In this document: piece after piece, positions 26,265 to 34,296 of the stretch
How positions within the stretch are numbered: the first letter of the stretch is position 1
Layout of the letters: every line of letters starts with the position of its first letter
Source of the DNA: an uncultured Oscillospiraceae bacterium
GTDB lineage: Bacteria > Bacillota > Clostridia > Oscillospirales > Ruminococcaceae
Length of the DNA stretch: 49,758 bases
Reading direction: 5' to 3'
NCBI GenBank assembly: GCA_910587465.1
Contig: CAJUMS010000011.1
Coordinates: forward strand, 1 to 49,758
The notes under the pieces: model-generated
The model's database searches: none
What the model was told of the DNA's origin: nothing
The model's input: the letters and a program-made list of their open reading frames with translations, nothing else
Made by a program: the position numbers and the translations under genes

Positions 26265-26672
26265 ATGCTGATAAGCGAGTATTTAGCGCTCCGCAATCAA
26301 ATCAGCGTTACCACCGGAAACCCTATCAGTACGGGAAATGTCACGCAGCCAAACCTACCCGAAGAAAACGGTACGAGTTTTGCGGCGGCGCTGCAAAAGA
26401 AGATCGAGGAAAAGCAGGGCGTGGAATTCACGAAACACGCAATGCAGCGGCTTTCCGAACGCAGCATAGACATCACTGAGGGCAATACCCTTGAAAGACT
26501 GAATAAGGGCGTTGAGATAGCTGCCGACAAGGGCAGCAGCGAAACCTTGGTTCTTGTGGACAGGAACGCGTTTGTTGTGAGCGTGAAGAACAACAAGGTT
26601 ATTACCACTATTCCTCAGGAGGAATTGCAAGGTAACATTTTTACAAATATTGATTCTGCCGTGATCGTATGA
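26265..26672 (+). CDS. TIGR02530-type flagellar operon protein
   Basis: 135 residues. Matches the small conserved protein found between flgD and flgE in Firmicutes and other bacteria. The signature part is FTKHAMQRLSERSIDIT near 64-80, then a GV..A..KGS.ETLVL core and a VKNNKVITTI strand. Role not established, presumably in hook assembly from position. The N-terminal 45 residues are variable. Its stop lies inside an inverted repeat. Confidence 0.82.
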   Translation: MLISEYLALRNQISVTTGNPISTGNVTQPNLPEENGTSFAAALQKKIEEKQGVEFTKHAMQRLSERSIDITEGNTLERLNKGVEIAADKGSSETLVLVDRNAFVVSVKNNKVITTIPQEELQGNIFTNIDSAVIV

Positions 26673-26698
26673 ACGTTTAAGTGTTCATACCTATGAAC
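26667..26698. repeat. mutually exclusive inverted repeats ahead of flgE
   Basis: GTATGAAC (26667-26674) pairs with GTTCATAC (26683-26690). The same GTTCATA (26683-26689) also pairs with TATGAAC (26692-26698). Only one stem can form at a time. It lies in the 109-nt gap before flgE and overlaps the stop of the previous gene. Confidence 0.5.
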
Positions 26699-26781
26699 GG
26701 ACCTTCGGGAATTCATTGCAGAGCTTGCGAATGAAGCTCCGCACACGGAAGAATATAAATTAATTTTGGAGGTCAAACTAA

Positions 26782-28839
26782 ATGGTTAAATCACTTTATA
26801 CCGGCGTATCCGGATTGAAAACACACCAGCAGAGAATGGACGTTATCGGTAACAATATCGCTAACGTAAACACTGTCGGCTACAAAACCGATGTTGTAAC
26901 CTTTGCAGATGTATACTATCAGACGAAGCGTTCTCCCTCGGCGGCGACTTCGACCCTCGGCGGCGTAAACCCCAGACAGGTTGGTTACGGCGTTAAGGTA
27001 AACAGCGTTACCGCCAATATGACCCAGTCGGGCTTTACCTTCTCCGATAAAAAGACCGACCTGGCGATTGACGGCGAGGGCTTTTTCCAGGTAATGGACG
27101 GCACCGGAAATATTCGCTATACAAGAGCCGGCGACTTCTACATTGATGATAACGGTTATCTGCTGAATGCCGACGGTTATCACGTTCTCGGAATTACAGG
27201 AAACAGCGACGGCGTACAGGCAGGCTCCGAGATAATCAGAATCGTAGTTCCCGATACCAACGCGAACGTTTCGAGCGCGACCAAGATGGTAAACGGCACT
27301 AACGTCACTATCTCTGTTACCGCGCCTTCGGATTACACCAATATGTCGGTATCTTTCCAGCAGGCAGAGTTCCCTTATGCAACATACGCTAACAATATTC
27401 TGACGGTATACTTTAATCCCAATCAGCAGTACAATTCCGAGGAGGATTTCCAGAACGCCGTTAATCAAGCGCTCCAGGCAGGCGGTATCAACCTTCCCGA
27501 CGACGTTGAGATCGAATTTGAGTTCGAGGAGATTCCCAACGATCCCGAGGCAAAGTACGCGTCCAATAAGGTTGAGGATCTTAATTTTACAACCGACCGT
27601 GCTTATGCCGATTTTATCCGCGAGACCGAAACAGCGACCGGTGCTAAGGAATATCAGTATGCTAAGTTTGCTGCCACCGATAAGAATTTTAACGGAACTA
27701 TCACTCTGACACAAGGTAATACTACTACCAGCGTCGCCACATACACTCCGGGTGCGGCCGGTGCAAGCGGCAGTTGGTCGATTGCGGTTGGTACGGAAGC
27801 AACAATGACCGATATCAATAACGCGATCAATAAGGCAATTGATGAATATAATAATACAGATCCGGCTCCTGCGACCCCTGCCGATGCGATATCCTGTACG
27901 GGTTGGAAGCCCGGTAAAGACCTTGCGGCGTTTTTGACTGATGCAGCTATTACACCTGCTCAGGCAATGAAGGGTGCAAGCATCGATAAGCCCGGTTTGG
28001 GCGGCTTTGATCTTAAGGTCGTACAGCCCGGCGAGTTTGCAAACGCTTACAGAATAAACTTCGCGTATTCGTCAACTATAGGTACGACTAAGGCTTCGTG
28101 GGATGAGAATACGCTTACCATCACGGTTTCCGATAAGTCTACCATTGCGGATGTCAACGCGGCGATCGTAGAGGCGGCAAGAGGCAACGAGTATAAGCTT
28201 CTGCATTTCGATGATATCGAGGGTCTGGAGTACGGCGAAGGCTATCTGACATATGAGGAGAAGTATCAGACCGAACCGCCCGCTACCACAACGGCAACTG
28301 CTGAGAAGACCAATACAGCGGATTCGTATCAAATCTGGAACTCCGGTATGCGTAAGCAGTTCTTCGGTGGTAATCCCTCAGTATCCCCCAAGGACGGCGA
28401 CGATTCTTTCTTCACTCAGGTAGCTAAGAAGCTGTCGACGTTCGCACTCGAGAGCGGACGTACCGGCGATGAGCAGCCGTTGAAGTCGGTAACCGATCTT
28501 ACTATCCAGAACGATGGTACGATCATCGGTTATCACGCTGTTCACGGTTATATGGTATTCGGACGTATTGATATTGCGCTGTTCGATAACCCCAACGGTC
28601 TTGCTAAGGTCGGCGGCACGAACTTCGCCGAGACGGTAGCTTCAGGTGCGCCGAGACTTACGGTTCCCGGTCAGGACGGCGCAGGCGTAGTGCTCAACGG
28701 TACGCTTGAAATGTCCAACGTTGACCTCGCGGACGAATTTACCAACATGATCACCACTCAGAGAGGTTATCAGGCTAACTCCCGTGTCGTAACGGTTTCC
28801 GATACGATGCTCGAGGAGCTGCTCAACCTCAAGAGATAA
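26782..28839 (+). CDS. flgE: flagellar hook protein FlgE
   Basis: 685 residues, clearly longer than the roughly 400-residue E. coli protein. The conserved ends are intact: N-terminal D0 helix with NNIANVNTVGYKTD (24-37); D1 with GEGFFQV (98-104) and YTRAGDF (113-119); C-terminal LNGTLEMSNVDLADEF and the MITTQRGYQANSRVV helix. The extra length lies in the middle (about 140-570), which in the hook structure forms the outer, surface-exposed domains. TTGGAGGTC precedes the ATG. Confidence 0.95.
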   Translation: MVKSLYTGVSGLKTHQQRMDVIGNNIANVNTVGYKTDVVTFADVYYQTKRSPSAATSTLGGVNPRQVGYGVKVNSVTANMTQSGFTFSDKKTDLAIDGEGFFQVMDGTGNIRYTRAGDFYIDDNGYLLNADGYHVLGITGNSDGVQAGSEIIRIVVPDTNANVSSATKMVNGTNVTISVTAPSDYTNMSVSFQQAEFPYATYANNILTVYFNPNQQYNSEEDFQNAVNQALQAGGINLPDDVEIEFEFEEIPNDPEAKYASNKVEDLNFTTDRAYADFIRETETATGAKEYQYAKFAATDKNFNGTITLTQGNTTTSVATYTPGAAGASGSWSIAVGTEATMTDINNAINKAIDEYNNTDPAPATPADAISCTGWKPGKDLAAFLTDAAITPAQAMKGASIDKPGLGGFDLKVVQPGEFANAYRINFAYSSTIGTTKASWDENTLTITVSDKSTIADVNAAIVEAARGNEYKLLHFDDIEGLEYGEGYLTYEEKYQTEPPATTTATAEKTNTADSYQIWNSGMRKQFFGGNPSVSPKDGDDSFFTQVAKKLSTFALESGRTGDEQPLKSVTDLTIQNDGTIIGYHAVHGYMVFGRIDIALFDNPNGLAKVGGTNFAETVASGAPRLTVPGQDGAGVVLNGTLEMSNVDLADEFTNMITTQRGYQANSRVVTVSDTMLEELLNLKR

Positions 28840-28873
28840 TCCTACGGCTTAATTTAAATAAGTAAATCAGCTC

Positions 28874-28915
28874 GCCGCAGACCGACTGCGGTCTGCGGCA
28901 GTGAGCCGATTTTTG
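28874..28915 (+). terminator. intra-operon terminator-like hairpin after flgE
   Basis: 11-bp perfect GC-rich stem (28874-28884 / 28889-28899) with a 4-nt loop. A few nt later comes GATTTTT (28909-28915), which runs into the flbD ribosome site. It is probably a partial terminator or an RNA-end stabiliser; flbD and motA follow with no new obvious promoter. Confidence 0.55.
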
Positions 28916-28923
28916 AGGGTAGT

Positions 28924-29148
28924 ATGATATTTTTAACAAAGCTTGACGGCAAAACGTTTATGCTCAACGAGGAGCTTATCGAGACCGTAAACGAAACGCC
29001 CGACACGGTCATCGTTCTTGAAAACGGGCACAGTTACATCGTGCGGGAAAGCATGAAGGAACTGCAAAATAAAATCTTTGAAAATAGCAGGCTTCAGAGA
29101 AAGGCGCGTCTTCATTGGCGCGGCAAAGACAATGAGCCTTTGATATAA
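28924..29148 (+). CDS. flbD: FlbD-family small flagellar protein
   Basis: 74 residues, beginning with MIFLTKLDGKTFMLNEELIE and including TPDTVIVLENGHSYIVRES, the typical pattern of the small FlbD protein that follows flgE in Firmicutes and spirochaetes. Its function is poorly understood. It is unrelated to the Caulobacter FlbD regulator of the same name. GAGGGTAGT precedes the ATG. Confidence 0.88.
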   Translation: MIFLTKLDGKTFMLNEELIETVNETPDTVIVLENGHSYIVRESMKELQNKIFENSRLQRKARLHWRGKDNEPLI

Positions 29149-29220
29149 AAATCCCTTGGCGAACGGATTCGCCGAGAGCAAATAAGTCGCATATTAAAAC
29201 ACAGAAGTGAGGGATATGTT

Positions 29221-30012
29221 TTGAATTTATCACTTATTATAGGATGGGTTCTCGCATTCGGACTGGTAGTTTTTGGTATCGTTTTTGATACCACAAAAGG
29301 TTTAAATTTCGGTGCGATTATGAACTTCGTTGAGGTTCAGTCATTGGCGATCACCGTTGGCGGTACGATAGGCTGTTTGGTCGCGTCGTTCCCGCTGTCT
29401 TATCTGAAGGGCGTGGGTAAGCGTCTCGGAATGGCTATAAAGCCCAAGAAGTACGATCCGACGAAGTACATTTCGGAGATCGTAGACTATGCGCAGGTCG
29501 CGCGTACAAGAGGTCTGCTGGCGCTTGAAGAAAGTGCGAACCAGTGTCAGGATCCGTTCATGAAGTCCAGCTTGATGATGATCGTCGACGCGAACGATCC
29601 CGAAAAGGTTCGCGGAATGTTGGATGATACGATAATGTTTATGTGCGAGCGTCACGAGCAGGGTCGCGCTTTCTTCGAAAAGGGCGTTTCGATTTTCCCC
29701 GCGTTCGGTATGTTGGGTACGCTGATCGGTCTTATCAACATGCTTAAGAACGTCGACCTGACAAACCCCGCGGCTCTGACGGTCGGCATGGCGACGGCGC
29801 TTATCACCACATTCTACGGTTCATTATTTGCGAACGTACTTTTCGCGCCCGTTGGAATGGCGCTTAAGAACCTTCACGAGGACGAGCTTCTGTGTATGCA
29901 GATAATAGAGGAGGGCGTTCTCGCGATAGCGGGTGGCTCAAACCCGAGGTATATCCAAGAGAAATTGGAGTTTATGCTCCCCAAGAGCCAGCACGCAGCG
30001 GAGAAAAAGTAA
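29221..30012 (+). CDS. motA: flagellar stator protein MotA
   Basis: 263 residues with a TTG start at 29221 behind GTGAGGGA; an ATG at 29216 runs straight into a stop. Four transmembrane helices (about 1-20, 34-52, 148-170, 182-204). The cytoplasmic loop carries the region that meets FliG. Conserved PAFGMLGTLIGLI and a Pro-rich LFAPVG near the helices fit MotA. With MotB it forms the ion channel that drives rotation. Confidence 0.93.
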   Translation: MNLSLIIGWVLAFGLVVFGIVFDTTKGLNFGAIMNFVEVQSLAITVGGTIGCLVASFPLSYLKGVGKRLGMAIKPKKYDPTKYISEIVDYAQVARTRGLLALEESANQCQDPFMKSSLMMIVDANDPEKVRGMLDDTIMFMCERHEQGRAFFEKGVSIFPAFGMLGTLIGLINMLKNVDLTNPAALTVGMATALITTFYGSLFANVLFAPVGMALKNLHEDELLCMQIIEEGVLAIAGGSNPRYIQEKLEFMLPKSQHAAEKK

Positions 30013-30105
30013 CCGCAAAATCACAAAACCGCCGTCTGAGGGATAGTTGTTTTGTATAATTTTCATAATAATATCGTTTACATATAAAAAAAGTAAAAAA
30101 AGTAT

Positions 30106-30134
30106 TTGCATTTTGTGCGAATTTGTGATATAAT
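30106..30134 (+). promoter_or_regulatory. internal sigma-A-like promoter ahead of motB
   Basis: TTGCAT (30106-30111), 17-nt spacer, TATAAT (30129-30134), in the 164-nt AT-rich gap between motA and motB. It lies about 43 nt upstream of the motB ATG. Most genes of this operon are far closer together. Confidence 0.6.
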
Positions 30135-30176
30135 TATTCAATGGGTAGTTATGTTTTCGGAAAGGAGTGCTGACCT

Positions 30177-31205
30177 ATGGCTAAATTACCTCCTAAACAA
30201 GAATCGGGAGATTCTCAGGAATGGCTTAATACTTACGCTGACATGGTTACGCTTTTGCTTACGTTCTTCGTACTGCTGTTCGCTTGCTCTAATCTGGATG
30301 AAACTAAGCTTCAGTATGTGTATCAGGCATTCCAGATGCGTGGAAAGTATGTAAATACCATTGTGGCAGAGCCCGCTGATCCCAGTGTGGACAGTAAAGG
30401 CGGCATAACTGATGATCCGACGCATGCAGGCGGCGACGGAACGATGCCGCAGAGCTTTGACGAGCTGTATCAGTATCTCGCCGAGTTTATCGATAGCAAC
30501 AATCTCGGTGATAATGTTTCGATAGAAAACAGCGCTGCGTATTTTACGCTTCGATTTAATTCTGCGGTGTTCTTTGAACCCGACCAGGCGCTTTTAAAGG
30601 ACGATGGCAAGGATATGCTGGTTAAATTCAGTCCTTATATCAAAGCGCTTGATCCTCATATAAAGACGCTCACGGTTACTGGGCACACCGCTGCGGGTGC
30701 TAACTCCGCGATAAGCGACTGGACGCTGTCCTCAAGCCGCGCATCGAGCGTTGCAAATTTCCTGCATACGGGTATGACCAAGTCTGTAATATCGCCGGAG
30801 AAATACCGTACCAGAGGCTGCGGCAATACCGAGCCGATTGCTCCGAATGATACGGTGGAGGGCAGACAACAGAACAGGCGCGTTGAGTTGGTTATGCTGA
30901 AGGATGTTGATGATCCCATGGATTCGGATGTTTTGAAGGATATCATCAAGCACGATTACGGACTGGACGGTGACGAGTTTGATCCCAACAATCCCAATGC
31001 AGGAAAGGATCCTTCCACACTTCCCGAGGGCTCGGTTGACAAGGTCATTGCCTTTATCACCGATAAGTTCAAAGGAGACGGTTCGACATCTGCGGGCACG
31101 ATGGGTCCGGGTGCGGTCGACGGAAGTATGTTTATAGAGTCGGAGGGCTCCGATAACAGCGGCGCGGCGGATGACGGCGCCGAGGGCGGAGAGCCGTCCG
31201 AATAA
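30177..31205 (+). CDS. motB: flagellar stator protein MotB
   Basis: 342 residues. Short cytoplasmic N-terminus, a single membrane helix (about 21-40) with the ion-carrying Asp22 in TYADMVTLLLTFFVLL, and a peptidoglycan-binding OmpA-like domain (about 115-240) with TVTGHTAAG and RNRRVE-type end (QQNRRVELVML). Residues about 243-342 are an added acidic, Gly/Ser-rich tail outside the usual domain. AAAGGAG precedes the ATG. Confidence 0.93.
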   Translation: MAKLPPKQESGDSQEWLNTYADMVTLLLTFFVLLFACSNLDETKLQYVYQAFQMRGKYVNTIVAEPADPSVDSKGGITDDPTHAGGDGTMPQSFDELYQYLAEFIDSNNLGDNVSIENSAAYFTLRFNSAVFFEPDQALLKDDGKDMLVKFSPYIKALDPHIKTLTVTGHTAAGANSAISDWTLSSSRASSVANFLHTGMTKSVISPEKYRTRGCGNTEPIAPNDTVEGRQQNRRVELVMLKDVDDPMDSDVLKDIIKHDYGLDGDEFDPNNPNAGKDPSTLPEGSVDKVIAFITDKFKGDGSTSAGTMGPGAVDGSMFIESEGSDNSGAADDGAEGGEPSE

Positions 31206-31228
31206 ATTGGAGGCAGGAGGGATAGCCG

Positions 31229-32218
31229 GTGGCTGACGTATTAACACAGGCGCAGATCGACGAAATGCTGAAGAACGTCGCAATGGGTGCTGAGCCTGTG
31301 GTTACGAAAAATGAGGAGACACAAGTGAAGGAATACGATTTCCGTGCTCCCAAGAAGTTCACCAAAGAGCAGATCAAAATACTTGAAAGTATTTTTGAGA
31401 ATTATGCGCGATTGCTTTCATCGTATCTTACGGGTAAGCTTAGATTGTACTGCCGCGTGAGTCTGTTGAATATCGAGGAGCAGCGCTATAACGAGTTCAA
31501 TAACGCTCTGCCTGATTACGTTATCATGGGTATGGTTGATCTGGGGATAAAGAACGATGAGATCAGCGAAACAGACGTAATCGTTCAGGTTTCAAATCCC
31601 GTTACATACACGATGATCGACCGACTACTCGGTGGAAAGGGAGAGTATTCCGATACGAGCCGAGATTTCACCGAGATTGAGATCACGATCATGACGGATG
31701 TGATGAGATCATTTGCGGACTTGCTTAAGGAGCCATGGCTGACGCATATCGACCTTGAGCCGAGACTTATAGGAATCGAAACGAACTCCAGAGTCGTTCA
31801 GACTATTGGTCATGAGGACACGGTAATAATCGTAGCTCTTGAGGTTGAGATAAATAATCAGAAATCAATAGTTTCGGTATGTATTCCTGCAATAAATCTT
31901 GATGAGATCATGAGCAAGTTTATCCCGAGATATTCCGGAACCCGCAGAAAGACCGACGCAACCCGCGAGCAGGAGCGCCGCGACAGTATTATGACGGGCA
32001 TCAGCACTACGGATCTTGTCGTCAAGGCGATTTTGGGCGAGATCAATTTGGATATGTACGAGGTGCTTACACTTCAAGTAAATGATGTTATTCCGCTTGA
32101 TAAAAAGATTAGCGAGAACATTTTGGTTAGGGTTGGTGAAAGAGATTGGTGTGACGGCAAGCTCGGCACATACAATAATAAAAAGGCTATAATGGTTGAA
32201 AATTTTATAGAGAATTGA
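31229..32218 (+). CDS. fliM: flagellar motor switch protein FliM
   Basis: 329 residues with a GTG start at 31229 behind AGGAGGG. The N-terminal LTQAQIDEMLKNV is the CheY-P docking motif. The middle domain (about 45-225) has the GMVDLG and LLGGKG patterns, and the C-terminal FliN-like domain starts near 245. It links phospho-CheY binding to FliG. It directly follows motB; fliL, often found here, is absent. Confidence 0.94.
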   Translation: MADVLTQAQIDEMLKNVAMGAEPVVTKNEETQVKEYDFRAPKKFTKEQIKILESIFENYARLLSSYLTGKLRLYCRVSLLNIEEQRYNEFNNALPDYVIMGMVDLGIKNDEISETDVIVQVSNPVTYTMIDRLLGGKGEYSDTSRDFTEIEITIMTDVMRSFADLLKEPWLTHIDLEPRLIGIETNSRVVQTIGHEDTVIIVALEVEINNQKSIVSVCIPAINLDEIMSKFIPRYSGTRRKTDATREQERRDSIMTGISTTDLVVKAILGEINLDMYEVLTLQVNDVIPLDKKISENILVRVGERDWCDGKLGTYNNKKAIMVENFIEN

Positions 32219-32231
32219 GGTAAAGTTACTG

Positions 32232-33416
32232 ATGGCTAACGGAAATGGCGAGAACATTGAGTTTAACTCATATGAAATTGACGCGGTCGGCGAGATACTT
32301 AATATAAGCATGGGCTCGGCGGCAACGGCAGTCTCGGAGCTGCTCAATGCAAAAGTATGGATAACAACTCCTCAGGTCAATGTAGTCAAGGTTGACGATC
32401 TTAATTACGATAATCTTGAGCCGGCTATCTGCGTTAAGATAGTTTATGTCGAGGGTATTACGGGTCTCAACATGATGGTTTTGAAGCAGAACGACGTTCA
32501 GCTTATCTTGAATCAGTTATTGGGTAACCCGTTGGTTATAGATCCTGATTTTGAGTTTGATGAGATGAGTATAAGCGCCGTCAGCGAGATCATGAACCAA
32601 ATGATGGGCGCTTCGGCGACTGCGTTGTCCGATTTGCTGGGAATGACGGTGGATATCTCCGTTCCTACTCCCTATATCATTGAAAAGGCAAGTTTCGGCG
32701 ACCTTTGCGAAATGGATGCGGGCGAAACGGTTGTTGCGGTAACGTTCAGTTTGACGATTGACGGCGTAATGGAAAGTGAGTTCATGTCAGTGCTTTCTCT
32801 TCCGTTAGCTAAGACCCTTTCGGGCAAGATGATTGATAAGTTTTCAGTTGCCGAGGAGGAGGAAGCAAAAGCGGCTGAAAGCCCTGCGGCATCCGCTCCT
32901 GCAGCAACACCTGCGGCTTCCGCACCTCAGGCACAGCCAATGCCGCAGATGCCCCAGATGCCCCAGATGCCGCAAATGCCTGCTGGCGAGATGCAACAGC
33001 CAATGTATCAGATGCCGCCTCAGGCCGGCTACGGATACCCCAATCAGTATGCGGCATATGGCGCATATCCGCCGCCACCTCCTCCCGTTAATATCCAGAA
33101 CGCTCAGCTCCATCAGTTTGACGCTATGGACTTCGGGATTCCTGCCGATCAGAAGGATAACCTTAAGCTCCTTATGGGGGTACCGCTTGAGATCAGCGTA
33201 GAGATTGGCACGGCGAAGCGTAAGGTAAAGGATATACTTGAGTTTACCCAGGGTACGATAATTGAGCTTGAACGTCAGGCGGGTGCGCCGGTTGACATCG
33301 TGGTAAACGGTAACCTTATCGCTCGCGGCGACGTTGTTGTTATTGACGATAACTTCGCTGTAAGAATAACCGAAATTGTCAAGTCGAAGTTTATGGACAG
33401 CCTTGGCAAGGAATAA
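32232..33416 (+). CDS. fliY: flagellar motor switch phosphatase FliY (CheC-FliN fusion)
   Basis: 394 residues. The N-terminal CheC-like domain has two phosphatase motifs, EILN (21-24) and EIMN (119-122), for removing phosphate from CheY-P. A low-complexity linker (about 205-285) rich in Ala, Pro, Met, Gln and Tyr contains four PQM repeats. The C-terminal FliN domain (about 310-394, LMGVPLEISVEIG) builds the switch C-ring. This layout is typical of Firmicutes. It follows fliM after 13 nt. Confidence 0.94.
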   Translation: MANGNGENIEFNSYEIDAVGEILNISMGSAATAVSELLNAKVWITTPQVNVVKVDDLNYDNLEPAICVKIVYVEGITGLNMMVLKQNDVQLILNQLLGNPLVIDPDFEFDEMSISAVSEIMNQMMGASATALSDLLGMTVDISVPTPYIIEKASFGDLCEMDAGETVVAVTFSLTIDGVMESEFMSVLSLPLAKTLSGKMIDKFSVAEEEEAKAAESPAASAPAATPAASAPQAQPMPQMPQMPQMPQMPAGEMQQPMYQMPPQAGYGYPNQYAAYGAYPPPPPPVNIQNAQLHQFDAMDFGIPADQKDNLKLLMGVPLEISVEIGTAKRKVKDILEFTQGTIIELERQAGAPVDIVVNGNLIARGDVVVIDDNFAVRITEIVKSKFMDSLGKE

Positions 33417-33461
33417 AATAAAATATAAACCTTTTAAATACTTTTTTAAGGAGAGAAGATA

Positions 33462-33824
33462 ATGGACAAGAAGATTTTATTGGTGGACGACGCGGCTTTC
33501 ATGAGAATGCTTATCAAGGATACGCTGACTAAGAACGGCTATACTAATATCCTTGAGGCTGCGGACGGCGCGATTGCCTGCGATATTTACGCTGCAGAGA
33601 AGCCCGACCTTGTTATCATGGATATCACAATGCCGAACAAAACAGGTATAGACGCGCTTAAGGACATTAAGGCAGGCGATCCTATGGCTAAGGTCGTTAT
33701 GTGTTCCGCAATGGGTCAGGAAGCAATGGTCGTTGAAGCGATCAAGCTCGGCGCTCTGGACTTCATCGTAAAGCCCTTTAAGGCTGACAGAATTCTCCAG
33801 ACTGTAAAAAAGGTACTCGGCTGA
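33462..33824 (+). CDS. cheY: chemotaxis response regulator CheY
   Basis: 120 residues, single receiver domain. Acidic pocket Asp9/Asp10, phosphoacceptor Asp54 in VIMDITMP, Ser in MCSAMG and Lys in VKPF are all present. Phospho-CheY should bind FliM/FliY. Placed between fliY and fliO as in Bacillus. Its kinase CheA is not in the window. AAGGAGAGA precedes the ATG. Confidence 0.93.
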   Translation: MDKKILLVDDAAFMRMLIKDTLTKNGYTNILEAADGAIACDIYAAEKPDLVIMDITMPNKTGIDALKDIKAGDPMAKVVMCSAMGQEAMVVEAIKLGALDFIVKPFKADRILQTVKKVLG

Positions 33825-33840
33825 TTTCTGCATATTACAC

Positions 33841-33876
33841 AGGCGGGGAACAAATACCCGCCTTTTGGCGTTTTTT
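33841..33876 (+). terminator. terminator-like structure after cheY
   Basis: Stem AGGCGGG (33841-33847) / CCCGCCT (33856-33862), followed by TTTT. A competing short stem CGCC-TTTT-GGCG is followed by a T7 run. It lies in the 126-nt gap to fliO, yet the operon continues, so it is presumably leaky. Confidence 0.5.
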
Positions 33877-33950
33877 TCGGACAGTGTGGCAGAATAAGTC
33901 AAAACGTTTGAGAAAATATGCCGTATGGGAGGCGTTAAGGAGGCGTAGCT

Positions 33951-34283
33951 TTGGAATATTTTCAAATGATAATGGCGCTTATTGGCGTTCTTGCGCTGGT
34001 ATTTCTGCTGTTCTGGATTATGAAGAAGTTCAATGCGCGTGTTTCCTTATACGACAGTAAGAATATGAAGATACTCGAGCGCATAAATCTCGGTCCCGAT
34101 AAAATGCTGCTGTTGGTGAGCGTTTGCGGAAAATGCATGGTGCTTGGCGTAACGTCGAGCCATACCGAGAAAATCTGTGAGCTTGAGCAAACCGAGGAGG
34201 AGCTTACCGCGGCGACGGCTGAAAACCCATCGTTCAAGGAGAGCTTTAAGACGGTCCTCGACAATATGAAACGCAAAAAATAA
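33951..34283 (+). CDS. fliO: flagellar biosynthesis protein FliO
   Basis: 110 residues with a TTG start at 33951 behind AAGGAGG. One N-terminal membrane helix (about 5-26), a basic turn, then the compact cytoplasmic part with ERINLGPDKMLLLVSVCGK (43-61), which is the FliO signature. Helps assemble the FliP ring of the export gate. fliP follows after 13 nt. Confidence 0.85.
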   Translation: MEYFQMIMALIGVLALVFLLFWIMKKFNARVSLYDSKNMKILERINLGPDKMLLLVSVCGKCMVLGVTSSHTEKICELEQTEEELTAATAENPSFKESFKTVLDNMKRKK

Positions 34284-34296
34284 CGGAGGTACGGTT

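Noticed and set aside
29158..29173. GGCGAA-CGGA-TTCGCC hairpin between flbD and motA
   Set aside because: Only 6 bp with no T run; too small to call a terminator or regulatory element.
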